A stretch of 61,565 nucleotides of DNA, taken from NCBI GenBank assembly GCA_024763055.1, contig JANTGH010000002.1:1-61565 (forward strand), read 5' to 3'. Below are positions 1-9,271 of this stretch, one piece after another. Below the pieces are notes generated by a model that did no database searches, was not told the origin of the DNA, and saw nothing but the letters and a program-made list of their open reading frames with translations. Positions within the stretch are counted from its first letter, which is position 1, and each line of letters opens with the position of its first letter. Position numbers and translations under genes: made by a program. Origin of the DNA: Desulfobulbaceae bacterium. Lineage in GTDB: Bacteria; Desulfobacterota; Desulfobulbia; Desulfobulbales; Desulfobulbaceae.

Positions 1-830
1 AATAATTTTCGCTTGCTCATGATCGTATAGTTGATATTCAGCCTGGCAAATTCAATTTGTCGAGGGTGGCAGGGCGTTTGCAGTGTGTCAAGCACCCAGT
101 CATACAGTGCCCTGTTATTTTCAAATTCAAGCGTACAGAGCGAATGAGTTATTTGCTCCAGCATGTCTGAAAGGCAGTGCGTAAAATCGTACATGGGATA
201 AATACACCATTTATCGCCTGTGCGATGATGGGAGGTTTTCATAATCCGGTAAATAACCGGGTCTCGCATTATGATATTGGGTGAAGCCATGTCGATTTTG
301 GCACGCAGCGCACAACTTCCCTCCTCAAATTCCCCATTTTTCATTTGCGCAAACAGGGTGAGGTTTTCCTCCACACTGCGGTTTCTGTATGGACTCTCTT
401 TGCCGGGCTCAGTCAGGGTACCCCGGTAGTTACGCATCTCTTCGCTGCTTAAATGGCAGACATACGCCTTGCCTTTTTGAATAAGTTCGATGGCAAAATC
501 GTGAAGTTTATCAAAATAATCAGAGGCATAGTAGAGATGTTTTCCCCAGTCAAACCCCAGCCAGTGTACATCTTCCTTGATTGACTCCACATATATTGTT
601 GATTCCTTGCCGGGGTTGGTGTCGTCAAAGCGCAGGTGGCAGCTTGATCCGTTTTCCAGGGCAATACCGAAATTCAAGCAGATGGATTTGGCATGACCAA
701 TGTGGAGGAATCCGTTTGGTTCCGGCGGAAAACGGGTAATAACCTGTTGATGTTTTCCTGTCTTCAAATCTTCGGCAATAATCTGGCGAATAAAATCCAC
801 GGGTTTATTTTTGGTCGATTTAATGCTCAT
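1..830 (-). CDS. glnS: Glutaminyl-tRNA synthetase, C-terminal part beyond the window
   Basis: Charges tRNA-Gln with glutamine in the cytoplasm. The frame is open from ATG at 828-830 down to base 1, about 276 codons, and is cut by the window edge. Class I synthetase signatures are visible: the HIGH-type motif in [15 protein letters not shown] near residues 36-50, and the KMSKS-type motif MSKRKL next to base 1. It lies 30 bp downstream of gltX on the same strand, so the two synthetases are probably co-transcribed. No strong Shine-Dalgarno is seen before the ATG. A tRNA-Gln gene lies 5 kb away at 5960. The length expected from the family is about 550 aa, so roughly half is present. Confidence 0.95.
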   Translation of the reverse strand, partial: MSIKSTKNKPVDFIRQIIAEDLKTGKHQQVITRFPPEPNGFLHIGHAKSICLNFGIALENGSSCHLRFDDTNPGKESTIYVESIKEDVHWLGFDWGKHLYYASDYFDKLHDFAIELIQKGKAYVCHLSSEEMRNYRGTLTEPGKESPYRNRSVEENLTLFAQMKNGEFEEGSCALRAKIDMASPNIIMRDPVIYRIMKTSHHRTGDKWCIYPMYDFTHCLSDMLEQITHSLCTLEFENNRALYDWVLDTLQTPCHPRQIEFARLNINYTIMSKRKL

Positions 831-860
831 GGCTTTGTAAGAGGAAAAGTATATAAGGTT

Positions 861-2342
861 TTAATCGTTATACAGATGGTCAATGTTACCTAACCGGGCA
901 ACAACCTTGTCTTTGCCGAGTACGGGTAGAATGGCGAACATGGATGGACCGGCCAACTGACCGGTAAGCACGGTGCGCATACCGTTAATAAGAATGCCGG
1001 GCTTGATTTCCAGCTCGGCAGCCAGTTCACGACTCACCCGCTCTACCTCTTCTTCATTGAAATCTGTTAACTTAGCAAGACGCTTGCCTAACATGGGTAG
1101 CCAGGTCTTGAGATCAGGATGTTTGAGGATGTTTTTCTTTAAAGGTTTGGCCTGAATCTCATAGTCATCGGAAAAATACGCCCTGCCTGCAGAGGTAAAA
1201 TCCTTGAGCGTGTGAAACCGGTCACGGATCAAGTCCAGAGTGGCAAGATACCAGTCACGTTTATCATCATCATAGGTTTTATCCCATAAGTTTTCGGCGA
1301 TCAGTTCTTTTTTGACTAATGCACCGAGTCTGCTGATATCCATGGTTCGCAGGTAATGTTCATTCATGGCGATCAACTTGGGATCGGTAAAAAACTTGGC
1401 ATTACCCTTCTGGTAATTAAAGATCGAATTAACCTTGGAAATGCGCTCAAGGGTAAAGGCCTCAATCAATTCCTGTCGACTGAATATTTCCTGGTCCGTA
1501 CCTGGGTTCCAGCCAAGTAATACCAGAAAATTGCACAGTGCCCAGGGTAAAAAGCCTTTTTCCCGGTAAAACTGGACGGAAACAATTTCGCCGTGGCTGC
1601 GTTTGGATATTTTTTTCTTCTGCAGGTCCAGGGTGAGCGGCATGTGAGCAAAAACAGGAACCTGCGCTCCAAGGGCCTGATAAAGCAGGACCTGCCTTGT
1701 GGTGTTGGTCATATGGTCCTGGCCTCTGATGATATGACTGATTCGATCGCGGATATCATCAACTACATTGCAGAGCAGATACAGCGGTTTGCCGTTTGAG
1801 CGGACAATGACAAAATCCTCAATATCAGAATAGGCCCGTTCAATGGTACCAAGTACCTTGTCATCATAACTGACCACGCCTGTCTTTTCGGGGACTTTGA
1901 AGCGAATCACAGACGGAATGCCCTGAGCTTCTTTTTCCAGGATCTGTTCCGGGCTCAGGTTGCGGCAGGTTCCGTCATAGCGCACATCCTGCCTGGCGGC
2001 CAGGGCGGCTGCGCGTTTTTTATCAAGTTTTTCCTTGGTACAGAAACATTTGTAGGCATGTCCGGATTCGAGTAGCTGCCGGGCGGCCTGGATATGATTT
2101 TCAGAAAATTCAGTTTGAAAGTAAGGCCCCTCGTCCCAGTCAAGACCAAGCCAGGTCATGCCGTCTATAATACCTTCAATGGACGCATTTGTGGAGCGTT
2201 CAGCGTCGGTATCCTCTATGCGCAGGATAAGTTTGCCATTATTTTTTCTTGCCCACAGCCAGTTGAGAAGGGCGGTGCGAGCCCCGCCAATGTGAAGATA
2301 CCCGGTGGGACTGGGGGGAAAACGGACCCTGACTTCAGTCAT
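861..2342 (-). CDS. gltX: Glutamate--tRNA ligase
   Basis: Charges tRNA-Glu with glutamate. The 493-aa product has the usual family length. The N-terminus carries FPPSPTGYLHIGGART, the class I HIGH motif, and the KMSKS loop appears as KKKISKRSHG near residue 240. A GAGGAA Shine-Dalgarno lies about 10 bases before the ATG at 2342. It is the upstream member of a gltX-glnS pair. Presence of both enzymes suggests direct Gln-tRNA charging rather than sole dependence on the amidotransferase route. Confidence 0.97.
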   Translation of the reverse strand: MTEVRVRFPPSPTGYLHIGGARTALLNWLWARKNNGKLILRIEDTDAERSTNASIEGIIDGMTWLGLDWDEGPYFQTEFSENHIQAARQLLESGHAYKCFCTKEKLDKKRAAALAARQDVRYDGTCRNLSPEQILEKEAQGIPSVIRFKVPEKTGVVSYDDKVLGTIERAYSDIEDFVIVRSNGKPLYLLCNVVDDIRDRISHIIRGQDHMTNTTRQVLLYQALGAQVPVFAHMPLTLDLQKKKISKRSHGEIVSVQFYREKGFLPWALCNFLVLLGWNPGTDQEIFSRQELIEAFTLERISKVNSIFNYQKGNAKFFTDPKLIAMNEHYLRTMDISRLGALVKKELIAENLWDKTYDDDKRDWYLATLDLIRDRFHTLKDFTSAGRAYFSDDYEIQAKPLKKNILKHPDLKTWLPMLGKRLAKLTDFNEEEVERVSRELAAELEIKPGILINGMRTVLTGQLAGPSMFAILPVLGKDKVVARLGNIDHLYND

Positions 2343-2492
2343 GTTGTTTGTTCCTCATTTTTGTGATTTAAAAAATCGGTGATAATGCGGTGGCATCCTC
2401 GTAGATTTTCAGGATTCATTGTGTTTGAATTTTGAAAATTGGTCCAGCCATGTCGGCTATAAAGTTCAGGTGTTTATAAAACGTTGACGGAC

Positions 2493-2656
2493 TCGTAAAA
2501 AATCTGAACAATTCTTAAAGATGGCTAAGTAAAAAAAAGATATACAGGTAAGTGTAGACTCCGAGGAGTAGTGTTTCAGGGCGGATCTTATCTCTACATG
2601 CAGTATGTTGAGAATCGCCCTGGGACACACGACACAGTAGATCGAAGTTTTTACGA
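2493..2656 (+). repeat. Dispersed palindromic element A, copy 1
   Basis: A 164-bp element lies alone in the 538-bp gap between gltX and serA. Its ends are an inverted repeat TCGTAAAAA (2493-2501) and TTTTTACGA (2648-2656). Inside is a hairpin with arms GTGTTTCAGGGCG (2571-2583) and CGCCCTGGGACAC (2616-2628). A second copy in the same orientation runs off the right edge of the window (61420-61565). Three neighbouring base pairs of the stem differ between the copies and pairing is kept each time, so a folded form appears to be selected. No ORF is present. The remainder of the gap holds a degenerate trace of repeat B (about 2412-2450, minus) and nothing else I recognise. Confidence 0.85.
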
Positions 2657-2880
2657 CGCCATCAAACGTTTATTCTTTGGAAAGTTATACAAAAATGATT
2701 TCTATAGCCATAAGTCACCAAAGATGCAAGACTGACATGGTGTATTTTCACCATTGGCCGAGCTCAAATGATGTTTTTAGTATTGTCTGGAAACATGAAT
2801 ACCGTTATACTTCCTGTTTCATAGTTAAAAATCAATAATTATTGCTTACATTGCAACATATTTTGTTTGAGGGGAAGAAG

Positions 2881-4479
2881 ATGAAAGTTTTGATCAGTGA
2901 CAACCTGGCGCCTGTTGGTGAGAAAATACTACGGGATGCAGGGCTTGAAGTGGATGTAAACACCGGTCTGCCGGCAGAAGAACTAAAGGCCATTATTCCA
3001 GAATATGATGGTCTGGTAATTCGTAGCGCTACCAAAGTCAGGGAAGACATTATTGAAGCAGCCACCAAACTGAAGGTTGTCGGCCGGGCCGGTATCGGTT
3101 TGGATAATGTTGATATTCCGGCTGCCGGTCAGAAAGGTATAGTGGTCATGAATGCTCCGGATGGCAACGCAACCACGGCTGCTGAACATGCCATCGCCAT
3201 GATGATGTCTCTTTCTCGAAATATTCCCCAGGCCACGGCGTCTATGAAGGCCGGTAAATGGGAAAAAAAGAGTTTTATGGGCAGGGAGGTGACCGGAAAA
3301 ACTCTTGGCATTGTCGGTATCGGCCGTATTGGCTCCATCGTCTGCAACAGGGCACAGGGGTTGCACATGAAAGTCATAGCTTACGATCCCTTTATGCCCC
3401 CTGATCTTGTTGAAAAATTAGGTGTTGAACTGGTTGAATTAAATGAACTGGCCAGGCGGGCTGATTATATTTCCGTGCATACACCGCTGACAAAAGGCAC
3501 CCATCATCTTCTGTCCACCGAGTTTTTTGCCAATATGAAAGAGGACGCCATGTTTATTGACTGTGCACGTGGCGGGGTCCTTGATGAACAGGCCCTTTAT
3601 GATGCCCTGACTGAGGGTCGCATTGCCGGAGCAGCCCTTGATGTTTATGAAAAAGAGCCGACCACTCTTGAAGGAACACCGCTTCTTGGCTTGAAAAATT
3701 TTATATGCACGCCGCATCTTGGGGCATCCACCAGTGAGGCCCAGGAGAATGTGGCCGTGGCTATTGCAGAGCAGGTGGCCGATTATCTCTTAAAAGGTGC
3801 TGTTCGAAATGCGGTCAATGTCCCCTCGGTCAGCGATGATGTTCTGGCCAAGATCGGGCCCTATATCAGTCTCGGTGAGATGCTCGGATCTCTGCACATG
3901 CAGATTGCTCAGGGGAGTGTTGAAGAGGTAACCCTTGAATTTTCCGGAGAGCTTGCCGAACAGGATACCGGCCCGGTGTCCGTTGCCTTTTTAAAAGGGT
4001 TGTTTACCCCTATTTTACAGGACGCTGTCAACTTTGTTAACGCACCGCTTATTGCCAAGGAACGAGGCATTCGGGTGGTTGAATCCAAGACGCAGCAGGC
4101 TGCTGATTTTACGAATCTCCTCAGGGTGAGAGTGACGACAAACAAGGGCGAAAATATGCTGGCAGGGACGGTGTTTGGCAAAAAAGAGCCACGTCTGGTC
4201 CGATTGAACTCTTTTCGACTTGAGGCGCTGCCGGCAGGGCCGATGCTGCTTGTATACAATAAAGACGTTCCCGGCGTTATCGGGGCTCTTGGCACAACGC
4301 TTGGTGCAAATGGCGTCAATATTTCCAGAATGACCGTTGGCCGGGAAGAATCCTCGAATCAGAATGTGATTCTTCTCAACACGGACACTGTGGTCGAAAA
4401 AGAATTACTGGCCAAGGTAACAGAGCTTGATGATATTGATGATGCCATGGCTCTGGAATTGCCGCCCTATGATAAGTAA
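2881..4479 (+). CDS. serA: D-3-phosphoglycerate dehydrogenase
   Basis: Oxidises 3-phosphoglycerate to 3-phosphohydroxypyruvate, the first step of serine synthesis. I place the start at ATG 2881, directly after a GAGGGG Shine-Dalgarno, rather than at an upstream in-frame codon, giving 532 aa. The NAD-binding motif GIVGIGRIG is near residue 147, the catalytic HLGAST segment lies near residue 280, and a long C-terminus with the ASB and ACT domains matches the long SerA form, the ACT domain usually giving serine feedback. It is monocistronic-looking, with a 500-bp repeat-containing gap upstream and a DUF1844 gene 186 bp downstream. Confidence 0.96.
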   Translation: MKVLISDNLAPVGEKILRDAGLEVDVNTGLPAEELKAIIPEYDGLVIRSATKVREDIIEAATKLKVVGRAGIGLDNVDIPAAGQKGIVVMNAPDGNATTAAEHAIAMMMSLSRNIPQATASMKAGKWEKKSFMGREVTGKTLGIVGIGRIGSIVCNRAQGLHMKVIAYDPFMPPDLVEKLGVELVELNELARRADYISVHTPLTKGTHHLLSTEFFANMKEDAMFIDCARGGVLDEQALYDALTEGRIAGAALDVYEKEPTTLEGTPLLGLKNFICTPHLGASTSEAQENVAVAIAEQVADYLLKGAVRNAVNVPSVSDDVLAKIGPYISLGEMLGSLHMQIAQGSVEEVTLEFSGELAEQDTGPVSVAFLKGLFTPILQDAVNFVNAPLIAKERGIRVVESKTQQAADFTNLLRVRVTTNKGENMLAGTVFGKKEPRLVRLNSFRLEALPAGPMLLVYNKDVPGVIGALGTTLGANGVNISRMTVGREESSNQNVILLNTDTVVEKELLAKVTELDDIDDAMALELPPYDK

Positions 4480-4545
4480 CCAGTATGGCTGAATCAGTTG
4501 TCAGACCTCCAGTCACAACAAAATCATTAAAATTGTCCTGAAATT
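4476..4545 (+). repeat. Degenerate copy of repeat B over the serA stop
   Basis: Starts with GTAACCAG, overlapping the serA TAA stop, then TGGCTGAAT and later CAGTCACAAC and TTGTCCTGAAA. These line up in order with the two clear repeat B copies at 13992 and 34172, although the middle is only about half identical. Confidence 0.4.
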
Positions 4546-4665
4546 ATGCTGATAAAGCGTTCTTAGATAAAATATTGCCTGCATGAGAATGGATTTTAAA
4601 TTTTGGACCAATAATTTTTCACAGGATTATTTTTTTAATTTTACCAGAACAAATGGTGAGTAAAG

Positions 4666-4986
4666 ATGAGTGAACAGGATAAACAATGCGGGTGTCCGGA
4701 TGGCAAAGTGCGCAACAGTGAAGGAAAGTGCGTTATGCCTGATGTCACTTTTTCCTCCCTGGTATTGTCTTTGAACACTTCCGCTCTTTTTCATCTTGGA
4801 GAAATCGCACACCCTGAATCCGGGGAAAAAAGAGCGGATTTTGATCTGGCCAAAAATGCTATTGATACCTTGATCCTTCTGCAGAAAAAAACACAGGGAA
4901 ATCTCGACAGTAATGAAAATGAACTTTTAACCCGGATTGTCTACGAACTAAAAATGCGTTTTGTTCAATGCCGCGAGAGCAGTTGA
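4666..4986 (+). CDS. DUF1844 domain protein
   Basis: A 106-aa protein of the DUF1844 family, found mainly in Desulfobacterota and relatives; its function is not known. The core is SFSSLVLSLNTSA-like (here FSSLVLSLNTSALFHLGEI, residues 28-46), followed by a predicted helical region with D-x-A-x-x-x-I-D. A short N-terminal segment holds three cysteines (C8, C10, C22), which could bind metal. It ends 30 bp before ispE and probably belongs to the same transcript, as DUF1844 genes often stand near ispE in this group. Confidence 0.85.
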   Translation: MSEQDKQCGCPDGKVRNSEGKCVMPDVTFSSLVLSLNTSALFHLGEIAHPESGEKRADFDLAKNAIDTLILLQKKTQGNLDSNENELLTRIVYELKMRFVQCRESS

Positions 4987-5016
4987 GTTTATATTCGGTA
5001 TAGTGGTTCTTTTATC

Positions 5017-5937
5017 ATGCATGCAAGGATTTGCCTCCGAGCACCGGCCAAGATTAATCTGTATCTTCGAGTTATCGGACGCAGGCCTGACGGCTATCAC
5101 CTGTTGGCAAGCCTCATGCAGAAGCTTGCTTTATTTGACAGGGTTGAGATAGAGCGTGTTCCCGGGCTAATGACTCTTGATTGTCCGGACAGTAATCTTC
5201 CACACAATCAGGACAACATTGCCTTGCGGGCAGCACATCTCTTTGGTGATACCTTTGTTGAACGGTTGCCTGAAGATTATGGTGCGCGGATCGTTCTCAG
5301 GAAAAAAATACCCATTGCCGCAGGACTTGGTGGTGGAAGCAGTGATGCTGCAGCTGTGCTTGTAGGGCTTGATAAAATATTTCAAACTGGATGCTCCAAA
5401 CAGGAACTTGCCAACCTTGGCGTGCAACTTGGAGCAGACGTTCCTCTTTTTATTTATGACTGGCCGGTTGCCTGGGCAACAGGTATTGGAGAGACATTAA
5501 TTGAGGCGGATGGACTGAACGACGCCAGTGTCCTCTTAGTAAATCCCGGTTTTCTGGTATCAACAAAATGGGTTTACGAGAATTTACCGTTGACATTGGA
5601 AGGAAAAATTTTTAACCTGACAAATTCGAATTCCAATAATGCATGGAGAATAGAAAATCCATTTATCGGGCGTTCCTTTTCAAAGAGTGATCTATACAAT
5701 GATCTTGAGCAGGTAACACAAAATTTTTTCAAGGAAATATGTATGATCAAGGAACAGCTCACTACCGGGGGTGCGTCCGGTGCCTTGATGAGCGGTTCCG
5801 GTCCGACTGTTTTTGCGGTGTTTGACAGAGCTCATCTCAAGCAGGCTAATGCCTGTTATCTGAGGATGCGTGATATGTACAGGCAGACGTTTCTTGTCAA
5901 GCCGTTACAGAAAGAGCAGAGTCGTTTTGAGCAGTGA
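5017..5937 (+). CDS. ispE: 4-diphosphocytidyl-2-C-methyl-D-erythritol kinase
   Basis: Phosphorylates CDP-methylerythritol in the MEP isoprenoid pathway using ATP. The 306-aa product is a GHMP kinase: the N-terminal APAKINLYLRVIGRRPDGYH signature, the glycine-rich ATP loop IAAGLGGGSSDAAA near residue 100, and a C-terminal SGSGPTVFAVF motif. It is followed 22 bp later by tRNA-Gln and then prs, an order conserved in many Desulfobacterota. Confidence 0.96.
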   Translation: MHARICLRAPAKINLYLRVIGRRPDGYHLLASLMQKLALFDRVEIERVPGLMTLDCPDSNLPHNQDNIALRAAHLFGDTFVERLPEDYGARIVLRKKIPIAAGLGGGSSDAAAVLVGLDKIFQTGCSKQELANLGVQLGADVPLFIYDWPVAWATGIGETLIEADGLNDASVLLVNPGFLVSTKWVYENLPLTLEGKIFNLTNSNSNNAWRIENPFIGRSFSKSDLYNDLEQVTQNFFKEICMIKEQLTTGGASGALMSGSGPTVFAVFDRAHLKQANACYLRMRDMYRQTFLVKPLQKEQSRFEQ

Positions 5938-5959
5938 TCAAAGAAACTATTAAAATATT

Positions 5960-6034
5960 TGGGGCGTCGTCAAGCGGTAAGACACAAGGTTTTGATCCTT
6001 GCATTCGGGGGTTCGAATCCCTCCGCCCCAGCCA
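5960..6034 (+). tRNA. tRNA-Gln (anticodon TTG)
   Basis: A complete cloverleaf. The acceptor stem TGGGGCG pairs with CGCCCCA, including the U1-A72 pair typical of tRNA-Gln. The anticodon stem CAAGG/CCTTG encloses the loop TTTTGAT, giving anticodon TTG. The T arm holds GGTTCGAATCC. The CCA end is encoded (6032-6034). It sits between ispE and prs. Confidence 0.97.
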
Positions 6035-6158
6035 TTGTTTATATTTCTCAGCCATATAAGATTGATATGAAGCCCCATGCTTCAGAGATTATTTTAACCC
6101 TTCAATGTGACCGGCAGCTACCTGTTATCCGGCCGGCAGGTCTATATGAGGCTCAGAT

Positions 6159-7097
6159 ATGCCCAACATTATGAAAGTTTTTTCCGGTAATGCAAATCCG
6201 GCCATTGCCGAAGAGATCTGTAATTATCTTGATTTGCCTCTTGCCGCCGCTGAGGTAAAACAATTTTCTGATGGTGAAATTTCAGTTGAAATTGGTGAAA
6301 ATGTTCGTGGAACTGATGTTTTTGTCATTCAGCCTACCTGTACTCCTGTTAATGATCACTTGATGGAATTGCTCATTATGGTTGACGCACTTCGCAGGGC
6401 ATCGGCCCGAAGGATAACGGCTGTGCTCCCCTATTACGGATATGCACGCCAGGACCGTAAGGTTCGTCCCCGGGTACCGATAACGGCAAAGGCTGTTGCC
6501 GAGATGCTCATGGCTGTTGGAACACGTCGTGTTCTCTGCATGGATCTTCATGCCGGACAGATTCAAGGTTTTTTCAATATTCCGGTTGATCATCTCTATG
6601 CCGCTCCTATAATGCTTAAATATATTCGTGACAGTTTTAATAATGTAGTGATGGTCTCTCCTGATGCGGGCGGTGTTGAGCGAACCAGGGCTTTTGCCAA
6701 ACGGTTGAATGCCGGTCTTGCCATTATTGATAAACGTCGTGAGCGGGCCAATGAATGTCAGGCCATGCATGTGATTGGTGATGTTGAAGGGAAAACGGCA
6801 GTCCTGCTTGATGATATGGTTGATACCGCCGGAACACTTTGCGGAGCAGCTGCAAAACTTAAGGAAAACGGGGCAAGTGAAGTGCATGCCTGTTGCTCAC
6901 ATGCGGTGCTTTCCGGTCCTGCCATCGAGCGACTTAATGATTCATGTATACGATCACTTGTTGTGACTAACTCTATTCCTTTGAGCGAAAAGGCCGGGAT
7001 GAGCGAAAAAATTACAGTGCTTTCCGTTGGGAAATTGCTCGGAGAGGCTATTAGGAGAATACATGCTGAGGACTCGGTTAGTTATCTTTTTGTTTAG
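6159..7097 (+). CDS. prs: Ribose-phosphate pyrophosphokinase
   Basis: Makes PRPP from ribose 5-phosphate and ATP for purine, pyrimidine, histidine and tryptophan synthesis. The 312-aa class I enzyme carries the flexible-loop segment [11 protein letters not shown], and the PRPP loop [13 protein letters not shown] in the C-terminal half. The ATG at 6159 or the one four codons later could be used; both precede the conserved [13 protein letters not shown]. Its place between tRNA-Gln and rplY is the usual one. Confidence 0.97.
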   Translation: MPNIMKVFSGNANPAIAEEICNYLDLPLAAAEVKQFSDGEISVEIGENVRGTDVFVIQPTCTPVNDHLMELLIMVDALRRASARRITAVLPYYGYARQDRKVRPRVPITAKAVAEMLMAVGTRRVLCMDLHAGQIQGFFNIPVDHLYAAPIMLKYIRDSFNNVVMVSPDAGGVERTRAFAKRLNAGLAIIDKRRERANECQAMHVIGDVEGKTAVLLDDMVDTAGTLCGAAAKLKENGASEVHACCSHAVLSGPAIERLNDSCIRSLVVTNSIPLSEKAGMSEKITVLSVGKLLGEAIRRIHAEDSVSYLFV

Positions 7098-7146
7098 ATT
7101 TCTTGTCTGCAGAGTTACTCATTCCTATTGAATATGATTTTTGTAT

Positions 7147-7162
7147 ACAGATAATTATCTGT
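7147..7162. promoter_or_regulatory. Perfect 16-bp palindrome upstream of rplY
   Basis: ACAGATAATTATCTGT is a perfect dyad four bases before the rplY Shine-Dalgarno (AAGGAGG, 7167-7173). The position suggests a protein-binding operator or a small mRNA hairpin that affects rplY initiation. No regulator can be named from sequence alone. Confidence 0.35.
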
Positions 7163-7179
7163 AAAGAAGGAGGTTTGAT

Positions 7180-7737
7180 ATGTTACAGGTAACCATCCCA
7201 TCAGTTGTACGGACGGTTTTTGGAAAAGGACCCATGCGGCAGCTGAGAATGAATGGTAAAACACCGGCAGTCGTATACAGTGGCGGCAAGGATCCATTGG
7301 CGTTGGAATTTGATGCCACTTTGCTTTTTAAGGATCTTCTTTTTATTCATGGGTGTAACGCTGTGATTACACTTGAAATCGAGGGTGATAACAAAGGTAC
7401 ACGTCAAGTGCTTGTTCAGGAAATTCAAAAAGATCCTGTCACGGACCAGCTCCTGCATGTTGATTTTCTTGAAATAGAAATCGACAAAGCACTCGATTTC
7501 GTTGTCCCTGTTCAATTTACAGGTGTTGCCAGAGGCGTTGATATGGGTGGTGAATTACGGATTTTAAAAAATGAGGTACATCTTCATGGCTGTCCGTTAG
7601 ATATTCCCGATACCATTGTTGCAGATATTACGGAACTTGATCGTGGCGAGGCCGGATTGACCTTTGGTGACCTTTCTTTGCCGGATAAAGTTGAAATGCT
7701 TGATGATGCCAAGGTAACCTGTGTTCTCGTCCAGTAA
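7180..7737 (+). CDS. rplY: Large ribosomal subunit protein bL25 (CTC family)
   Basis: Binds 5S rRNA in the large subunit; the longer CTC form has a second beta domain and is often stress-related. The 185-aa protein shows the N-terminal RNA-binding domain (residues 1-90) and a C-terminal TL5 domain ending in DDAKVTCVLVQ. A strong AAGGAGG Shine-Dalgarno precedes ATG 7180. It lies between prs and pth, the standard arrangement, and is followed by a strong terminator. Confidence 0.95.
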   Translation: MLQVTIPSVVRTVFGKGPMRQLRMNGKTPAVVYSGGKDPLALEFDATLLFKDLLFIHGCNAVITLEIEGDNKGTRQVLVQEIQKDPVTDQLLHVDFLEIEIDKALDFVVPVQFTGVARGVDMGGELRILKNEVHLHGCPLDIPDTIVADITELDRGEAGLTFGDLSLPDKVEMLDDAKVTCVLVQ

Positions 7738-7775
7738 TTTTTTTAGAATTTCCTGAATTTTCATAGGCGTTGTTT

Positions 7776-7806
7776 TAAAAAAGCCGGGAATTTCCCGGCT
7801 TTTTTA
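7776..7806 (+). terminator. Rho-independent terminator after rplY
   Basis: The hairpin AAGCCGGGAA/TTTCCCGGCTT is followed by a run of six T. The flanking A and T tracts make it usable in both directions, but the neighbouring genes read only in plus. Confidence 0.9.
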
Positions 7807-7928
7807 TTTGATCACAGTGGCTTGTTATTGAGTTATGGCCACCTTGTATCTTGAAAAGATATTTTTTTATTCAAGTAGTTGCAGTTCAGCAGGTTCGTTT
7901 ATCTGTTTCGTTACCGTTGGTTGAATGC

Positions 7929-8519
7929 ATGGCAGAATCTAATTATCTGATTGTCGGATTAGGCAATCCTGAGCCGCAATATGAGGGCACTCGACATAAC
8001 GTCGGCTTTTTGGCTCTTGATCATTTTGCCTCACGCATGGATTGTCTGCCCCTTAACACAAAGTTTGAAGGAAGATACTGTAGAAAACGACTTTTCGGCC
8101 GCCCGGCATTCCTGGTCAAACCCATGACCTATATGAATCGTTCCGGTCGTTGTGTTGCTGCTTTTGTTCGATTTTTCAAGATTCCTTTAAGCAATATATT
8201 AATTCTTCATGATGATCTGGATCTTTCTCTTGGACGGGTAAAGATCGTGGCAAGGGGCGGAAGTGGCGGCCATAATGGAATACGTTCCCTGGCTCAGCAT
8301 TTAGGAAACAGTAATTTCGCCCGGATCAAAATAGGTATTGGTCGGCCGGCAAGAGATGAGAAGGGGAGAGGAGTGCCGGTTGATCGTTATGTACTGGCCA
8401 GGTTTACTCTTGAGGAAACAAAGATACTATCTGGCCTGTTTGGTAAAACGGACCAGGCCATTGAACTTTTTTTAAGCAAAGATATTGATACCTGCATGAA
8501 CAAAATCAATCGGGGATAG
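7929..8519 (+). CDS. pth: Peptidyl-tRNA hydrolase
   Basis: Releases peptides from peptidyl-tRNAs that drop off ribosomes. I place the start at ATG 7929, just before the conserved YLIVGLGNP, giving 196 aa. Other signatures are the catalytic-histidine segment TRHNVGF, KPMTYMNRSG, and GGHNGIRS. The open frame extends 26 codons further upstream but that part has no family similarity. No clear Shine-Dalgarno is seen. Confidence 0.95.
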   Translation: MAESNYLIVGLGNPEPQYEGTRHNVGFLALDHFASRMDCLPLNTKFEGRYCRKRLFGRPAFLVKPMTYMNRSGRCVAAFVRFFKIPLSNILILHDDLDLSLGRVKIVARGGSGGHNGIRSLAQHLGNSNFARIKIGIGRPARDEKGRGVPVDRYVLARFTLEETKILSGLFGKTDQAIELFLSKDIDTCMNKINRG

Positions 8520-8693
8520 CCCCATGTACAGGGCATTGTAAACAGGCGGAACGGAGTTTTTTGCTTTTTTTGAAAAAATTTGTTATTCTCTATGTTCTTT
8601 AACGTTGTTTTATTACGAATAAAATGTGTTAACGGGCAATTTGTGCTTTTTAGTACACTTTTGTTATCTATACCTTGAGAACAGGAGGAACGA

Positions 8694-9173
8694 GTGTTTT
8701 CAGCAGGAGATATGGCCGTATATCCAGCCCATGGCGTCGGCCGCATTCAAGCGATTGAATCCCAGACTATCGGTGGTGTTGACCAGTCCTTTTATGTGAT
8801 GAAAATATTGGACAATGACATGACTATTATGATCCCGACGATGAACAGTGACAATGTCGGGCTTCGGGCGATTATCTCTAACGAGGAAGTGGATAAGGTT
8901 ATAGAAATCCTTAAAGAGCGTGATATTAAAATAAGCTCACAAACCTGGAACCGTCGCTACCGCGATTATATGGAAAAAATAAAAACCGGTTCCGTGTACG
9001 AGGTCGCCGCTGTTTTGCGGGATCTTTTTATCCTGCGTGTGGATAAAGAGCTTTCCTATGGCGAGAGGAAGATGATGGAGACCGCTAAAAATTTACTGGT
9101 CAAGGAACTCTCTCTCGCACGAAAGATTGATGAGGAAAAAATTGAACAACAGATTGAGGAACTTTTTCATTAA
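8694..9173 (+). CDS. carD: CarD family transcriptional regulator
   Basis: A CarD/CdnL protein that binds the RNA polymerase beta subunit and helps open-complex formation at housekeeping promoters. The 159-aa product starts with GTG at 8694 behind a clear AGGAGG. The N-terminal Tudor-like RNAP-interaction domain has FSAGDMAVYPAHGVGRI, and the C-terminal helical DNA-binding domain has NRRYRDYMEKI and YGERKMMETA. The last codons are part of a 19-bp tandem duplication (unit AACTTTTTCATTAA...) running to 9193. Confidence 0.93.
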   Translation: MFSAGDMAVYPAHGVGRIQAIESQTIGGVDQSFYVMKILDNDMTIMIPTMNSDNVGLRAIISNEEVDKVIEILKERDIKISSQTWNRRYRDYMEKIKTGSVYEVAAVLRDLFILRVDKELSYGERKMMETAKNLLVKELSLARKIDEEKIEQQIEELFH

Positions 9174-9271
9174 TCCACAACTTTTTCATTAACCAGCGCA
9201 GCCTTCTTTTAAAATCCTTTACGCCTTAACTCGAGTTAATCATCAAAGAGCAGGCGGTCTACATATACACT

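Noticed and set aside
5959-6174. Open frame of 71 codons between ispE and prs
   Set aside because: It lies across the tRNA-Gln gene and shows no protein-like composition.
6282-6887. Long minus-strand open frame opposite prs
   Set aside because: It is a shadow of prs, with His/Asn-rich unnatural composition and no ribosome-binding site. The same holds for the minus-strand frames opposite fba, rho, pepN and the aldolase, and the plus-strand frames opposite dnaE2, imuB, DUF72 and lexA.
9155-9193. Tandem repeat at the end of carD as a regulatory array
   Set aside because: It is a single 19-bp duplication (unit AACTTTTTCATTAATCCAC, second unit slightly changed), better explained by local slippage.
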